The translations under genes and the position numbers were made by a program. Positions 21,738 to 29,777 of a stretch of 44,074 nt of DNA are shown here, piece by piece. Origin of the DNA: Kofleriaceae bacterium (GTDB lineage Bacteria; Myxococcota_A; Polyangia; Haliangiales; Haliangiaceae); NCBI GenBank assembly GCA_025357755.1, contig JANXOP010000330.1:1-44074 (forward strand). The letters run 5' to 3'. Position 1 is the first letter of the stretch, and the number at the start of each line of letters is the position of its first letter. The notes beneath the pieces are model-generated. The model was not told the origin of the DNA and searched no databases. It worked only from the letters and a program-made list of their open reading frames with translations.

Positions 21738-21779
21738 TCACTTTACGCCCGCTAACCACCTGGATTCACATCCACGCAG

Positions 21780-21798
21780 AGGGACGGTAACTCGTTAG
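21780..21798 (+). repeat. 19-bp direct repeat, copy 2
   Basis: Identical to copy 1 at 21719. Its right end forms the TAA stop of the GGDEF gene on the minus strand. Both copies therefore sit exactly at the ends of two convergent genes. Confidence 0.85.
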
Positions 21799-22868
21799 CC
21801 CTTCATCGCCCGGTTCCGGCCGCTGTGCTTGGCCGCGTACAGTGCCTTGTCGACGCGCTCCACCATCGTCTTGGGTTCGTCGCCCTTCGACCAGCCGACC
21901 ACGCCGACGCTCATCGTGAAGCGCAGCTTCTTCGCGGCATCGATCGTCCAATCGGTGGTCTCGAGGTCCTCGACCAGGGCCTTGGCCTTCGTGTACGCCG
22001 CGCGCATCGCGGCCTTCGGCAACAGCACCGCGAATTCCTCGCCGCCCCAGCGCGCGATCAGGTCGTCGCGACGCACGCGATCGCGCAGGAACGTGACGAG
22101 CGATTGCAGCACGCGGTCACCGACCGGGTGGCCATACGTATCGTTGATCACCTTGAAGTGATCGATATCGGCGAGCAGCAGCGAGAACTCGCCGCCCGTG
22201 CTCGCGGCCAAGACGCAGCGGCGCTGCAATTCGTCGTCGAAGGCACCGCGATTTGCGGCCCCCGTCAGGGCATCGGTGCGCGCCGCACTCGTCGCGGTCT
22301 CGACCCGGCTACGGAGCGTCTCGATCTCGGCCCGCAGCGCGGCATTGTTCTGGGTATCGGCAGCTTGGCGCTTCGCGACGGCGGTGCGGAGTGACGACAC
22401 CTCCGTCGTGATCGCGGCACGCACGCGTTGCAAGTCATCGAGCCGCGACGCGGCTTCGAACCGCGAGCCGGTATCGAGGATCAGCTTGTGATAGGTCGCC
22501 GCACCGTGGCCGATGCCCGTGAGGCCGTCGGTGAGCACGCGGATGATCCGCCGCAGCTCGGCATCCTTGTTCGCGAGGTGCTCGCGCTCGGCGTCGGCAA
22601 ACTCGAGGGTCGCGTGCTTCGCGACCGCGACGTGCTCGGCCACGCGCTCGGCATCGTCACCGCCACCGAGCCGACCGCGAAGCGTCGTCAGGGTTGCGCG
22701 CAGTGCGGGCGCACCGATCTCCTCGAGATCCAGCACCAGGGCCTGGACGCAATCGACCATCGCGAGCGCGGTCTCTTCGAGGACCTGAACCCGCGATCGC
22801 GAGCCCTCCAGCTCGACCGCCAGTGCGCCCCGCTCCCGCCGCTCCCGCAGACCTGCAATCAGACTCAC
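21795..22868 (-). CDS. Diguanylate cyclase with GGEEF active site
   Basis: 357 residues from GTG 22868; GTG 22943 is a longer alternative but would cover the AT-rich promoter-like stretch. The first 190 residues are helical, with a coiled coil just before the catalytic domain, and have no membrane segment. The GGDEF domain has TDALTGAANRGAFDDEL, LLADIDHFKVINDTYGHPVGD, and the active site ARWGGEEFAVLLP. A product-inhibition I-site RxxD (RRDD) sits exactly five residues before GGEEF, so feedback control by c-di-GMP is expected. The domain ends with DKALYAAKHSGRN. It makes c-di-GMP from GTP. The neighbouring PilZ protein is an obvious candidate receptor. Confidence 0.93.
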   Translation of the reverse strand: MSLIAGLRERRERGALAVELEGSRSRVQVLEETALAMVDCVQALVLDLEEIGAPALRATLTTLRGRLGGGDDAERVAEHVAVAKHATLEFADAEREHLANKDAELRRIIRVLTDGLTGIGHGAATYHKLILDTGSRFEAASRLDDLQRVRAAITTEVSSLRTAVAKRQAADTQNNAALRAEIETLRSRVETATSAARTDALTGAANRGAFDDELQRRCVLAASTGGEFSLLLADIDHFKVINDTYGHPVGDRVLQSLVTFLRDRVRRDDLIARWGGEEFAVLLPKAAMRAAYTKAKALVEDLETTDWTIDAAKKLRFTMSVGVVGWSKGDEPKTMVERVDKALYAAKHSGRNRAMKG

Positions 22869-22952
22869 GGTCGTCGAATCGGCCGGCCGACCGACGAGTC
22901 GATAGCGATCTACATTTTTGCTCGTAAGTGGCCAATATGTCACGGTGAACCC

Positions 22953-23924
22953 GTGGCACCTCGCACCCCGCCCGCGCGCCCGACGGCGCCGGTTACCTGG
23001 CGTGACGGCGTGCATCTCACCGGAACTCCGATCTGGTGCGATGCACGACGGCGGAGAGACGTGTGCTTCGTGTCGGCGGCCGATCGCATCGCGGTCGCCG
23101 AGCATGGCCAGTTGATCGCCACGCCGATCACGCTCGCGCTCCTCGCCCCGCGGATCGGCGGTGGGCTCGGCGCGGGCCACCTCGCGGTGCCACTGCGCCG
23201 GCCGTTCACGCTCGGCACGTTGCGGCTCGAGCTGATCCCTTCGGGCCGCGGCTACGGCGCCGCGGCGCTGCACGCCGATTCGCGCGGTCGCACCGTGCTC
23301 TACGCCGGCCCGGTTCGCACTGTCGATGATCGCGAGGCCGCCGAAGTGCGCACGAGTGATGCGGTCGTCGTCGCCGCGCCCTTCGGCGAGCTCCATCACA
23401 CGTTCGAGCCGCTCGCTCGGATCGCGGGCGCCCTCGCGAGCTGGGCCGCGCACCAGCTCGCGACGAACGTGCTGCCGATCGCGGTGGTCGATTCGGCGCT
23501 CGACGGACTCGAGGTCGCGGTGCAGCTCGCCGCGCTCGGCGTGCCGCTCGCCGGTTCGCGCTCGCTGCGCGATGCCGCGCAACGGCTCGGCAACCTCGAG
23601 ACGCTGCCCGAGCTCAAGGCGCCCGGCAAGGAGCCACGCTTGCTCGTGCGGGTCGCGAGCGACAAGGTCACGCTGCCGGCGAAGGCCGTGAGTGCGCTGG
23701 TCTCGGGTCGCGCGATCGACGGGCACCCCGGGTTCGCGCTCGGGTTCGCGTGGCCGTTCGCTGCGGGGCGCGCGCAGCTGCTCGCGTGGATCGAGCAGAC
23801 CAAGAGCAAGGACATCTTCGTGACCGGCGCGTGTGCCGAGACGATCGTCGCCGCGCTCGGCAAGCGCGCGCGCTTACTCGGGCCACCTCATCAGATGACG
23901 CTCTCGCTCGGCGAAGCGTCATGA
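22953..23924 (+). CDS. Degenerate metallo-beta-lactamase-fold protein (ligase-associated exonuclease/CPSF-like)
   Basis: 323 residues from GTG 22953. The order of motifs follows the ligase-associated exonuclease/mRNA 3'-processing MBL group: GVHLTGTPIWCDA, FVSAADRIAVAEHGQLIATP (family form: FVSHAHxDH then ATPxT), LRLELIPSGRGYGAAALH (family form: PAGHVLGSA), TVLYAGPVR (form: YTGDF), and a C-terminal GPPHQMTL. Every metal ligand of the HxHxDH motif and the later GH and GD residues are replaced, so it cannot be an ordinary zinc hydrolase. It probably keeps the fold as a binding or regulatory protein. Its stop overlaps the start of the penicillin-binding protein gene (ATGA at 23921). Family assignment is by motif order only. 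Confidence 0.55.
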   Translation: MAPRTPPARPTAPVTWRDGVHLTGTPIWCDARRRRDVCFVSAADRIAVAEHGQLIATPITLALLAPRIGGGLGAGHLAVPLRRPFTLGTLRLELIPSGRGYGAAALHADSRGRTVLYAGPVRTVDDREAAEVRTSDAVVVAAPFGELHHTFEPLARIAGALASWAAHQLATNVLPIAVVDSALDGLEVAVQLAALGVPLAGSRSLRDAAQRLGNLETLPELKAPGKEPRLLVRVASDKVTLPAKAVSALVSGRAIDGHPGFALGFAWPFAAGRAQLLAWIEQTKSKDIFVTGACAETIVAALGKRARLLGPPHQMTLSLGEAS

Positions 23925-26092
23925 CGCGGATCACCGTCCGCAATCGGCGCGACGGTGGGTGGTGGTGGCGGCTTCCGATCCTCGCCGTGATCTGGCTCGC
24001 GTTCGCGTTGCCGGTGATCGCGGGGCTCGTCGTGGCGACGACGCTGCGCCATTGGGCGCGCGACCTGCCAGAGATTCCGGATCTCGATGCGTGGCGCACG
24101 CAGGCGGCGCAGAGCTCGCTGATCGTCGCGGCCGATGGTACGCACCTCGCCGAGTTGCCGTTTCGCGATGGCGACGTGTTCGGCCATCGCACGCTCGCGC
24201 CGCTCGAGGCGATGCCGAAGCATCTCGTCGCAGCCGTGCTCGCCGCCGAGGATGTACGGTTCTACGAGCATCGAGGCGTCGACTACCAGGCGATCGTGCG
24301 CGCGAGTCTGATCAACTACAGAGTCGGGCGCGTCGTCGAGGGCGCCTCGACGATCACGCAGCAGGTCGCGCGCAACTTGCTCCCGCAAGACATCGGGAGC
24401 GCGCGGACCCTGCGGCGCAAGGTGCGCGAGGCGCTGCTCGCACGGAGGATCGAGAAGCGCTGGACCAAGCGCGATGTGCTCGAGACCTACCTCGATTTCG
24501 TGTTCCTCGGCGAAGGCTCGTACGGCATGCAGGCCGCGGCGACGGCGTACTTTGCCAAGCATGTCGGCGAGCTCACGCTCTCGGAATCCGCGATGCTCGC
24601 CGGGCTGATCCAGGCGCCGGGGCGGCTCAACCCGTATCGCCACATCGAGCTCGCGAAAGCGCGGCGCGACGAGGTGCTCGCGCGCATGCTGCGTGCGCAT
24701 CTGATCGACGAGCCGACGCGAGCGGCCGCGGCGGCGGAACCGATCGTGCTTCGCCGAGCGCGCCCGGCCTACGGCAACAGCGTGCCCTGGTACGCCGAAC
24801 AGGTACGCCAGCTGATCAAGGGCGCCCTGCCCGGCGAGCTCGCACGCGGTGGGCTGGTCGTCGAGACCGCGGCCCTGCCGGCACTCGGGACCGAGCTCGC
24901 GCGCGATGCGGTCGCGCAGGCGAAGCGCTGGGCCGCGCCCGGCGGGAAGATTCCGCAGATCGGCGCGCTGCTCTGGGATCACCGCACCGGCTACGTCGAG
25001 GCGCTCGTTGGCGGTACGTTGTGGGGTCACCATCGCGGCGGCGATCAATTCGATCGAATGACCCAGAGTTGTCGGCAACCAGGCTCCGCGTTCAAACCGA
25101 TCATGTACGGCGCGGCGCTCGATCGCGGCGCGATCACGCCCGGCACCGCGCTGCGCGATGCGCCGATCGCCGAGTACGACGAGACGACGAACGTGCACTG
25201 GAAGCCGCACTCGAGCGGTAAGTTTCGCGGCGTCGTGCTCGTGCAGGATGCCTTCGCCGCCTCGTTGAATGCGCCCGCGATCGACGTGTTCGATCGCGTC
25301 GGACCGGAGCCGATCATCCGGCTCGCGCACAAGCTCGGGATCACGAGCAAGCTCGATCCGGTGCGTCCGCTCGCGCTCGGGGCTTCGTGCGTCAAGCCGA
25401 TCGAGCTCGCGCGCGCGTTCGCGATCATCGCGCGCCATGGCTGGGCGGTCGCACCGCGCCTCGCGGTGCGCGTGCGGCGTGGCGATCACGTGATCTTCGA
25501 TGCCGCGGTGCCCGAGGATCCGAACCTCGAAGCCGCGCGGCGTTACGATCGCTTCGCGGCGACCGCGGGCGCGGACCCCGCCGAGCGCGTCGGCGCCGCG
25601 GGAGGCCAGGTGCTCGACGAACGGATCGCGTTCCAGCTCACCGACATGATGACCGCGGTGGTCCAGCGCGGCACTGCCGCAGCCGCGGGCGCGACGCTCG
25701 GACGACCTGCCGCCGGCAAGACAGGGACCACGAACGAGAACACCGATGCGTGGTTTCTCGGCTTCACGGGGCGCGAGCTCGGCGCGGTCTGGATCGGGTT
25801 CGACGACCCCATCACGAAGCTCGGTGCGCAGGGCGATGGCGCGCACGCGGCGCTCCCACTGTGGATCCGCGCGATCCGAGCTGCCGAAGGTGCAAGAACG
25901 AGGATCTCGCTCCCCGGAGAACCGCCTTCGGGGATGCAACAGGTGGCGATCGACAGGGAAACCGGCCTGCTCGCGCCGCCCCGGACGGGAGGGCTCGATC
26001 TGTGGTTCCGGACCGGCACCGCGCCCACGGAGGTCTCGGGGCAGCCTGGCACATCACCTACTGACTTCGGCCGCACGACGCGAGAGTTCTAA
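23921..26092 (+). CDS. Class A penicillin-binding protein (transglycosylase-transpeptidase)
   Basis: 723 residues from ATG 23921. N-terminal signal-anchor (PILAVIWLAFALPVIAGLVV). The GT51 glycosyltransferase domain has EDVRFYEHRGVDY (catalytic E110), GASTITQQVARNLL and KRDVLETYLDFVFLGEGSYG. The transpeptidase domain has SxxK as S389-K392 (QPGSAFKPIMY), SxN as S448-N450, and KTGT at 600-603. Both activities are therefore expected: glycan chain polymerisation from lipid II and cross-linking in the periplasm. The GT51-TP spacing is compact, without an OB insert, and a short Pro/Thr tail ends the protein. It overlaps the MBL-like gene by four bases, and tatB follows 18 bp later. Confidence 0.93.
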   Translation: MTRITVRNRRDGGWWWRLPILAVIWLAFALPVIAGLVVATTLRHWARDLPEIPDLDAWRTQAAQSSLIVAADGTHLAELPFRDGDVFGHRTLAPLEAMPKHLVAAVLAAEDVRFYEHRGVDYQAIVRASLINYRVGRVVEGASTITQQVARNLLPQDIGSARTLRRKVREALLARRIEKRWTKRDVLETYLDFVFLGEGSYGMQAAATAYFAKHVGELTLSESAMLAGLIQAPGRLNPYRHIELAKARRDEVLARMLRAHLIDEPTRAAAAAEPIVLRRARPAYGNSVPWYAEQVRQLIKGALPGELARGGLVVETAALPALGTELARDAVAQAKRWAAPGGKIPQIGALLWDHRTGYVEALVGGTLWGHHRGGDQFDRMTQSCRQPGSAFKPIMYGAALDRGAITPGTALRDAPIAEYDETTNVHWKPHSSGKFRGVVLVQDAFAASLNAPAIDVFDRVGPEPIIRLAHKLGITSKLDPVRPLALGASCVKPIELARAFAIIARHGWAVAPRLAVRVRRGDHVIFDAAVPEDPNLEAARRYDRFAATAGADPAERVGAAGGQVLDERIAFQLTDMMTAVVQRGTAAAAGATLGRPAAGKTGTTNENTDAWFLGFTGRELGAVWIGFDDPITKLGAQGDGAHAALPLWIRAIRAAEGARTRISLPGEPPSGMQQVAIDRETGLLAPPRTGGLDLWFRTGTAPTEVSGQPGTSPTDFGRTTREF

Positions 26093-26098
26093 CGATGC

Positions 26099-26104
26099 TA
26101 AGCT
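26099..26104 (+). promoter_or_regulatory. Putative extended -10 of a leaderless transcript (tatB)
   Basis: TAAGCT lies 6 bases before GTG 26111 and is preceded by TGC, giving an extended -10 form. It lies in the 18-bp gap after the penicillin-binding protein gene. Confidence 0.45.
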
Positions 26105-26110
26105 CCGCAG

Positions 26111-26653
26111 GTGTTTGGCATCGGAGGAAGCGAGATCCTCGTGATCTTGGTGATCGCGATGCTCTTCTTGGGGCCCGATAAGCTCCCTGATGCTGCGAAG
26201 CAGATCTCCAAGGTCGTCCGCGATCTGAAGAAGCAATCGCGAGTGCTCCAACAGACTGTCGAGAACGACGAGCACATCGGCGGTGCGATCCGCGACCTCA
26301 AGTCCGCGCTCCGCGGCGACGAGATCCAGCCACGACCGATCCGCAAGCCGGTCAACAAGATCGAAGGCGACGGCCCCACGCCGCCGACCCCCGAAGAAGC
26401 AGCGATCGCCGCGGCTGACAAAGCGAAGCACGAAGCCGATCTGCTCGCCGTTCCGCACGAAGGCGAGCTACCGCCCGAAGTCGCCGTCGCGCCGATGGTC
26501 ACGCTCCCGCCCGTCGCCGGCGAAGCCGACAGCCACGATCTCAAGGGCACGATGGATGCGAGCGAGCTCGCTGCCTTGATCAAGCCGCCCGCCGGCGAGA
26601 CGACGGCTCGCGAACCTGTCACGGCAGATGAGTCGAAGCTGAAGCATGGCTGA
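26111..26653 (+). CDS. tatB: Sec-independent translocase protein TatB (TatA/B family)
   Basis: 180 residues from GTG 26111. Short N-terminal membrane helix with the TatB-type glutamate (E8 in MFGIGGSE), then LFLGPDKLPDAAKQI with the hinge and amphipathic helix. A long charged and Pro-rich tail follows. Glu8 and LGP favour TatB over TatA, but some bacteria use one bifunctional protein. TatB and TatC together recognise twin-arginine signal peptides of folded proteins. Its end overlaps tatC by eight bases. No separate tatA is in the window. Confidence 0.88.
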   Translation: MFGIGGSEILVILVIAMLFLGPDKLPDAAKQISKVVRDLKKQSRVLQQTVENDEHIGGAIRDLKSALRGDEIQPRPIRKPVNKIEGDGPTPPTPEEAAIAAADKAKHEADLLAVPHEGELPPEVAVAPMVTLPPVAGEADSHDLKGTMDASELAALIKPPAGETTAREPVTADESKLKHG

Positions 26654-27524
26654 CGCGGACGAGAATCCAGAGAAACCGGCCGTCGAGCTCGAGGGCGGGC
26701 GCATGCCGTTCCTCATGCATCTCGTCGAGCTGCGCGATCGGCTGCGCAACGCCGCGATCGCGTTCGTGCTTGCGTTCCTCGTCAGCTGGTACTTCGCCGA
26801 GGGCATCTTCAAGTGGCTGCGTCAGCCGCTGTTCGACATCTGGTACCAGCACTGCACCAAGTCCGTCGTGATCGGCACCGAGCTCTGCATCGGCAAGGGC
26901 ATCAAGCCCGAGATGGACTGGGGCCCGCCGAAGCTGATCTTCACGAGCCTCACCCAGCCGTTCTGGGTCGACATGTCCGTCGGCCTCTGGGCCGGCATCT
27001 TCATCGCATCCCCGGTCGTCTTCTATCAGCTGTGGAAGTTCATCGCGCCCGGCCTCTACAAGAAGGAGCGCCGGATGGGCGTGGCCTTCGCTGCATTCTC
27101 CGCGGTGTTCTTCGTGGCTGGTGCGCTGTTCTGCTTCTACTTCGCGCTGCCGCGGCTGTACGAGTTCTTCCTCGGCTACAACAGCGCGACGCTGATCTCC
27201 TTGCCGACGATGCAGGAGTACCTCGACATCACGCGTGACTCGATGCTCGCGTTCGGCGCGATCTTCGAGATGCCGCTGCTGATCTACTTCCTCGCGATGG
27301 TCGGCCTCGTGACCCACCGCAGCCTGTGGAAGTTCAGCCGTTACTTCATCGTCATCGCGTTCGTCGTCGGTGCGGTCCTCACGCCCGGTCCGGACGTGAT
27401 CTCGCAATTCATGATGGCGACGCCGATGATCGTTCTCTACAACATCTCGATCCTCTTTGCCTGGCGCGTCACGAAGAGGCGCGAGGCAAAGGCGAAGCTC
27501 AACGAAGAGAAGTTCCGCGAGTAG
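26646..27524 (+). CDS. tatC: Sec-independent translocase protein TatC
   Basis: 292 residues from ATG 26646. Six membrane helices. Signatures: MPFLMHLVELRDRL at the start (the Tat-signal binding face), YQLWKFIAPGLYKKERR in the cytoplasmic loop and GAVLTPGPDVISQFMMATP near the fifth helix. The first periplasmic loop is longer than usual, with two cysteines (C75, C86 region: HCTKSVVIGTELC) that could form a disulfide. The core of the twin-arginine exporter, it is co-translated with tatB. The stop is directly followed by the stop of a minus-strand small frame. Confidence 0.95.
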   Translation: MADADENPEKPAVELEGGRMPFLMHLVELRDRLRNAAIAFVLAFLVSWYFAEGIFKWLRQPLFDIWYQHCTKSVVIGTELCIGKGIKPEMDWGPPKLIFTSLTQPFWVDMSVGLWAGIFIASPVVFYQLWKFIAPGLYKKERRMGVAFAAFSAVFFVAGALFCFYFALPRLYEFFLGYNSATLISLPTMQEYLDITRDSMLAFGAIFEMPLLIYFLAMVGLVTHRSLWKFSRYFIVIAFVVGAVLTPGPDVISQFMMATPMIVLYNISILFAWRVTKRREAKAKLNEEKFRE

Positions 27525-27749
27525 CTAGCGGCGCTTCTTGTCGGGCTTGCGCTCGGAGACTTCCTTCTTGGGAGCCTCCCAGGCGGAGGGGGATCCCTGA
27601 TGGGACACTCCGAGGCGAAGGCGACGCGTCGTGAACGAGACCCCGAGCTTGGGACGCTTCGTTGCAATCAGCATGAGTCCAGCGTACGAGCCGCGGATCT
27701 TCTGCTGCAACTTTTCCCGAGCCACTTTCGCGTGGCGAGATCTCTCCAT
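27525..27749 (-). CDS. Possible small basic protein
   Basis: A 74-codon frame from ATG 27749 to a TAG that directly abuts the tatC stop. The product is basic, with a middle segment GLMLIATKRPKLGVSFTTRR and a Lys/Arg tail (PDKKRR). Third positions are G/C-rich but less so than in neighbours. There is no ribosome-binding site, and the start lies 17 bp from a divergent gene. I recognise no family. It fills the only otherwise empty stretch between tatC and the 27767 gene; it may equally be non-coding. Confidence 0.35.
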   Translation of the reverse strand: MERSRHAKVAREKLQQKIRGSYAGLMLIATKRPKLGVSFTTRRLRLGVSHQGSPSAWEAPKKEVSERKPDKKRR

Positions 27750-27766
27750 GCGATGATGATCACGGG

Positions 27767-28822
27767 ATGGCTGCCTATCACGTCTTCGTGGATGGCTCTG
27801 TCGACGCTTCGGCCGGTGGCAAGGAGCGGCTCGCGGTAGCGATCGCGGCTCACTACGGCCTGCCCGTCGCCGAGCTCCGCACGCGAATCGCGTCCGGACG
27901 GTTTCGGGTCAAAGGCAATGCGGACCGTCCGACCGCCGACACGTACGTGCGAGACCTCGAGTTGCTCGGCGCACGTTGTTCGATCGAGACCGCATCGGAG
28001 ACGAACGTCTCGAAGACGCCGCTGCCGTTTCCCGCGATCACGCCGGTGATGCCAGCGATCGCGCGTACGACCAGTGGCAGCAAGAACTTTCAGAGCGGGT
28101 TGTCCGCCGCGTTCTCTGGCGAGCAACACGTCGGGGGCTTGGGCGCGCTCGACGATGACGGCACGGTGTTCAAGTTGTCCTCGGTCGATGGCATCGACGG
28201 CGCCGACGAGCCACCACCCGCTGCATCGTTCGCACCTCCGCCGAAGCCGAGCAGCGGTTCACCCGCGCCCAAGCCGATCGAGCGTGCCAAGCCCGCCGCG
28301 AGCGCCGAGCCGATCGACATGTTCGCGCCGCCCGATGCCGAGGACGACAACTTCCAGGTCCACCTCGCGCCCGAAGAAGAAACGCGCGCCGCGAACAAGC
28401 GCGTCAGCATTCCGCCCGCGACCGAGCCCGCGCCCCTCCCGCCCACGCGCCAATCGCGGCCGTCGATGCAAGCGCCGACGCTTCCCGTCGGTCCGCGGCC
28501 GAGTGGGCTCGCCGATCCAAAGACCCGCTTCGCGGCCGGGGTGATCATCGCGATCCTCGTCGGGTTCATCCCGGCGCACTTCGTCGCATCGCTGCGCGAG
28601 AAATCGGCGTATGCCGAGATCGATGCGAAGGTCGAAGAGGTCCAGAAGCAATCGGATGCTCCGGATACGTACGCCTCGCTCGATGCGTTTCGTGCGACGC
28701 AGCTCGAGCACAAGCTCGAGGACCGTCGTAACGCCGCGCTGCTCGCGATGTTGATCTGGGCCGCTGCGGGCGCGGGTGTCGCGTTCGTGTGGTTCAAGAA
28801 GATCGCGCCACCGGTCGCGTGA
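27767..28822 (+). CDS. Hypothetical two-helix membrane protein with Pro-rich linker
   Basis: 351 residues from ATG 27767. A compact N-terminal domain of about 75 residues (YHVFVDGSVDASAGGKERLA, then IASGRFRVKGN and YVRDLELLGARCSIE) looks like a small alpha/beta ligand or partner-binding domain. A 150-residue Pro/Ala/acidic linker follows, then a membrane helix (FAAGVIIAILVGFIPAHFVA), a short extracytoplasmic helical segment and a second membrane helix (ALLAMLIWAAAGAGVAFVWF). The N-terminal domain should be cytoplasmic. I do not recognise the family. Its stop overlaps the RNase T2 start by one base (TGATG), so the two are probably co-expressed. Confidence 0.8.
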   Translation: MAAYHVFVDGSVDASAGGKERLAVAIAAHYGLPVAELRTRIASGRFRVKGNADRPTADTYVRDLELLGARCSIETASETNVSKTPLPFPAITPVMPAIARTTSGSKNFQSGLSAAFSGEQHVGGLGALDDDGTVFKLSSVDGIDGADEPPPAASFAPPPKPSSGSPAPKPIERAKPAASAEPIDMFAPPDAEDDNFQVHLAPEEETRAANKRVSIPPATEPAPLPPTRQSRPSMQAPTLPVGPRPSGLADPKTRFAAGVIIAILVGFIPAHFVASLREKSAYAEIDAKVEEVQKQSDAPDTYASLDAFRATQLEHKLEDRRNAALLAMLIWAAAGAGVAFVWFKKIAPPVA

Positions 28823-29754
28823 TGCGTGCGCTCTTGCTGCTGTTGGTGGCCTGCTCGTCGTCGTCCTCGACCCCTCCTCCACCCGCCGCAGAACCGACGA
28901 CGGTCCAACCGATCCGCGGTGAAGATGCGCCCGGCTCGTTCGGGCTCTACGTGCTCGCGCTGTCGTGGGCACCGAGCTTTTGCTGTGGTCATCCCGACAA
29001 GCAAGAGTGCGCGAACCTCGGCTCCGCCTACGCCGGCACGCACCTGACACTGCACGGCCTGTGGCCCAACTTCAGCGATGCCGAATCGCACGGCCGCGTC
29101 ACGTACCCGCAGTTCTGCGGCACGTACGGTCACTGCAAGCAGCGCCACGATGCGAGCTGCGAGCCCGATCCGATGACGCTCCCCGCAGAGATGAAGGACC
29201 TCGGCCCCGGCTACATCGGCGACAACGATTTTCTCGCCGCGCACGAATGGCCCAAGCACGGCAGCTGTACGGGGCTCGATCCGAAAACCTACTTCGCCGC
29301 GGCGCTCGGCGCGATGAAGGCCATCCCGACTCCCGAATCGCTGCGCACGGCGATCGGCAGCACGGTGCCGCTCGCCGAGCTCCAGCATGCGTTCGGCATT
29401 CCCGTCGAGAGCGTGCTGCTCTCCTGCGACGCGAAGTGCCGGCTATCACAAGTCAGCTTCTGTCTCGCGCACGATGCGAAGGATCTGCCGACCCAGCCGC
29501 TCGCGTGTCCGACGAACACCACGAACGCGCAGTACGACAACGGCTGCGTCACGCGGGGCTGCGCGAACGTCACGATTCCGGCGGCGGGCAGCTGCGAGCT
29601 CGCCGAGAAGCGACCGAACCACGATGCGCGACCGCGGGGTCAGCACGCATGCAATCGTCCGGGGCAAGGGCCGTCGTGCGAGAGCAACGACAGCTGCGTC
29701 GCGGCCGGCTTCAACCGTTGCGCGCGATCCGGCTGCTGCACGTCGCAGCCGTGA
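28822..29754 (+). CDS. RNase T2 family lipoprotein
   Basis: 310 residues from ATG 28822. Very short lipoprotein signal with lipobox LVAC (C11), then a Ser/Pro linker. Both active-site blocks are present: HGLWPNF with H78, and HEWPKHGSC with H141, E142, K145 and H146. RNase T2 enzymes cut single-stranded RNA through 2',3'-cyclic phosphates, usually outside the cytoplasm. Many cysteines fit an oxidising location. After about residue 240 there is an extra cysteine-rich region of 70 residues (for example CESNDSCVAAGFNRCARSGC) that looks like a small disulfide-rich module. Likely use: RNA scavenging from prey or debris, or defence. Confidence 0.9.
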   Translation: MRALLLLLVACSSSSSTPPPPAAEPTTVQPIRGEDAPGSFGLYVLALSWAPSFCCGHPDKQECANLGSAYAGTHLTLHGLWPNFSDAESHGRVTYPQFCGTYGHCKQRHDASCEPDPMTLPAEMKDLGPGYIGDNDFLAAHEWPKHGSCTGLDPKTYFAAALGAMKAIPTPESLRTAIGSTVPLAELQHAFGIPVESVLLSCDAKCRLSQVSFCLAHDAKDLPTQPLACPTNTTNAQYDNGCVTRGCANVTIPAAGSCELAEKRPNHDARPRGQHACNRPGQGPSCESNDSCVAAGFNRCARSGCCTSQP

Positions 29755-29777
29755 TGTGAGTAGCCTCCCTCGGGATT

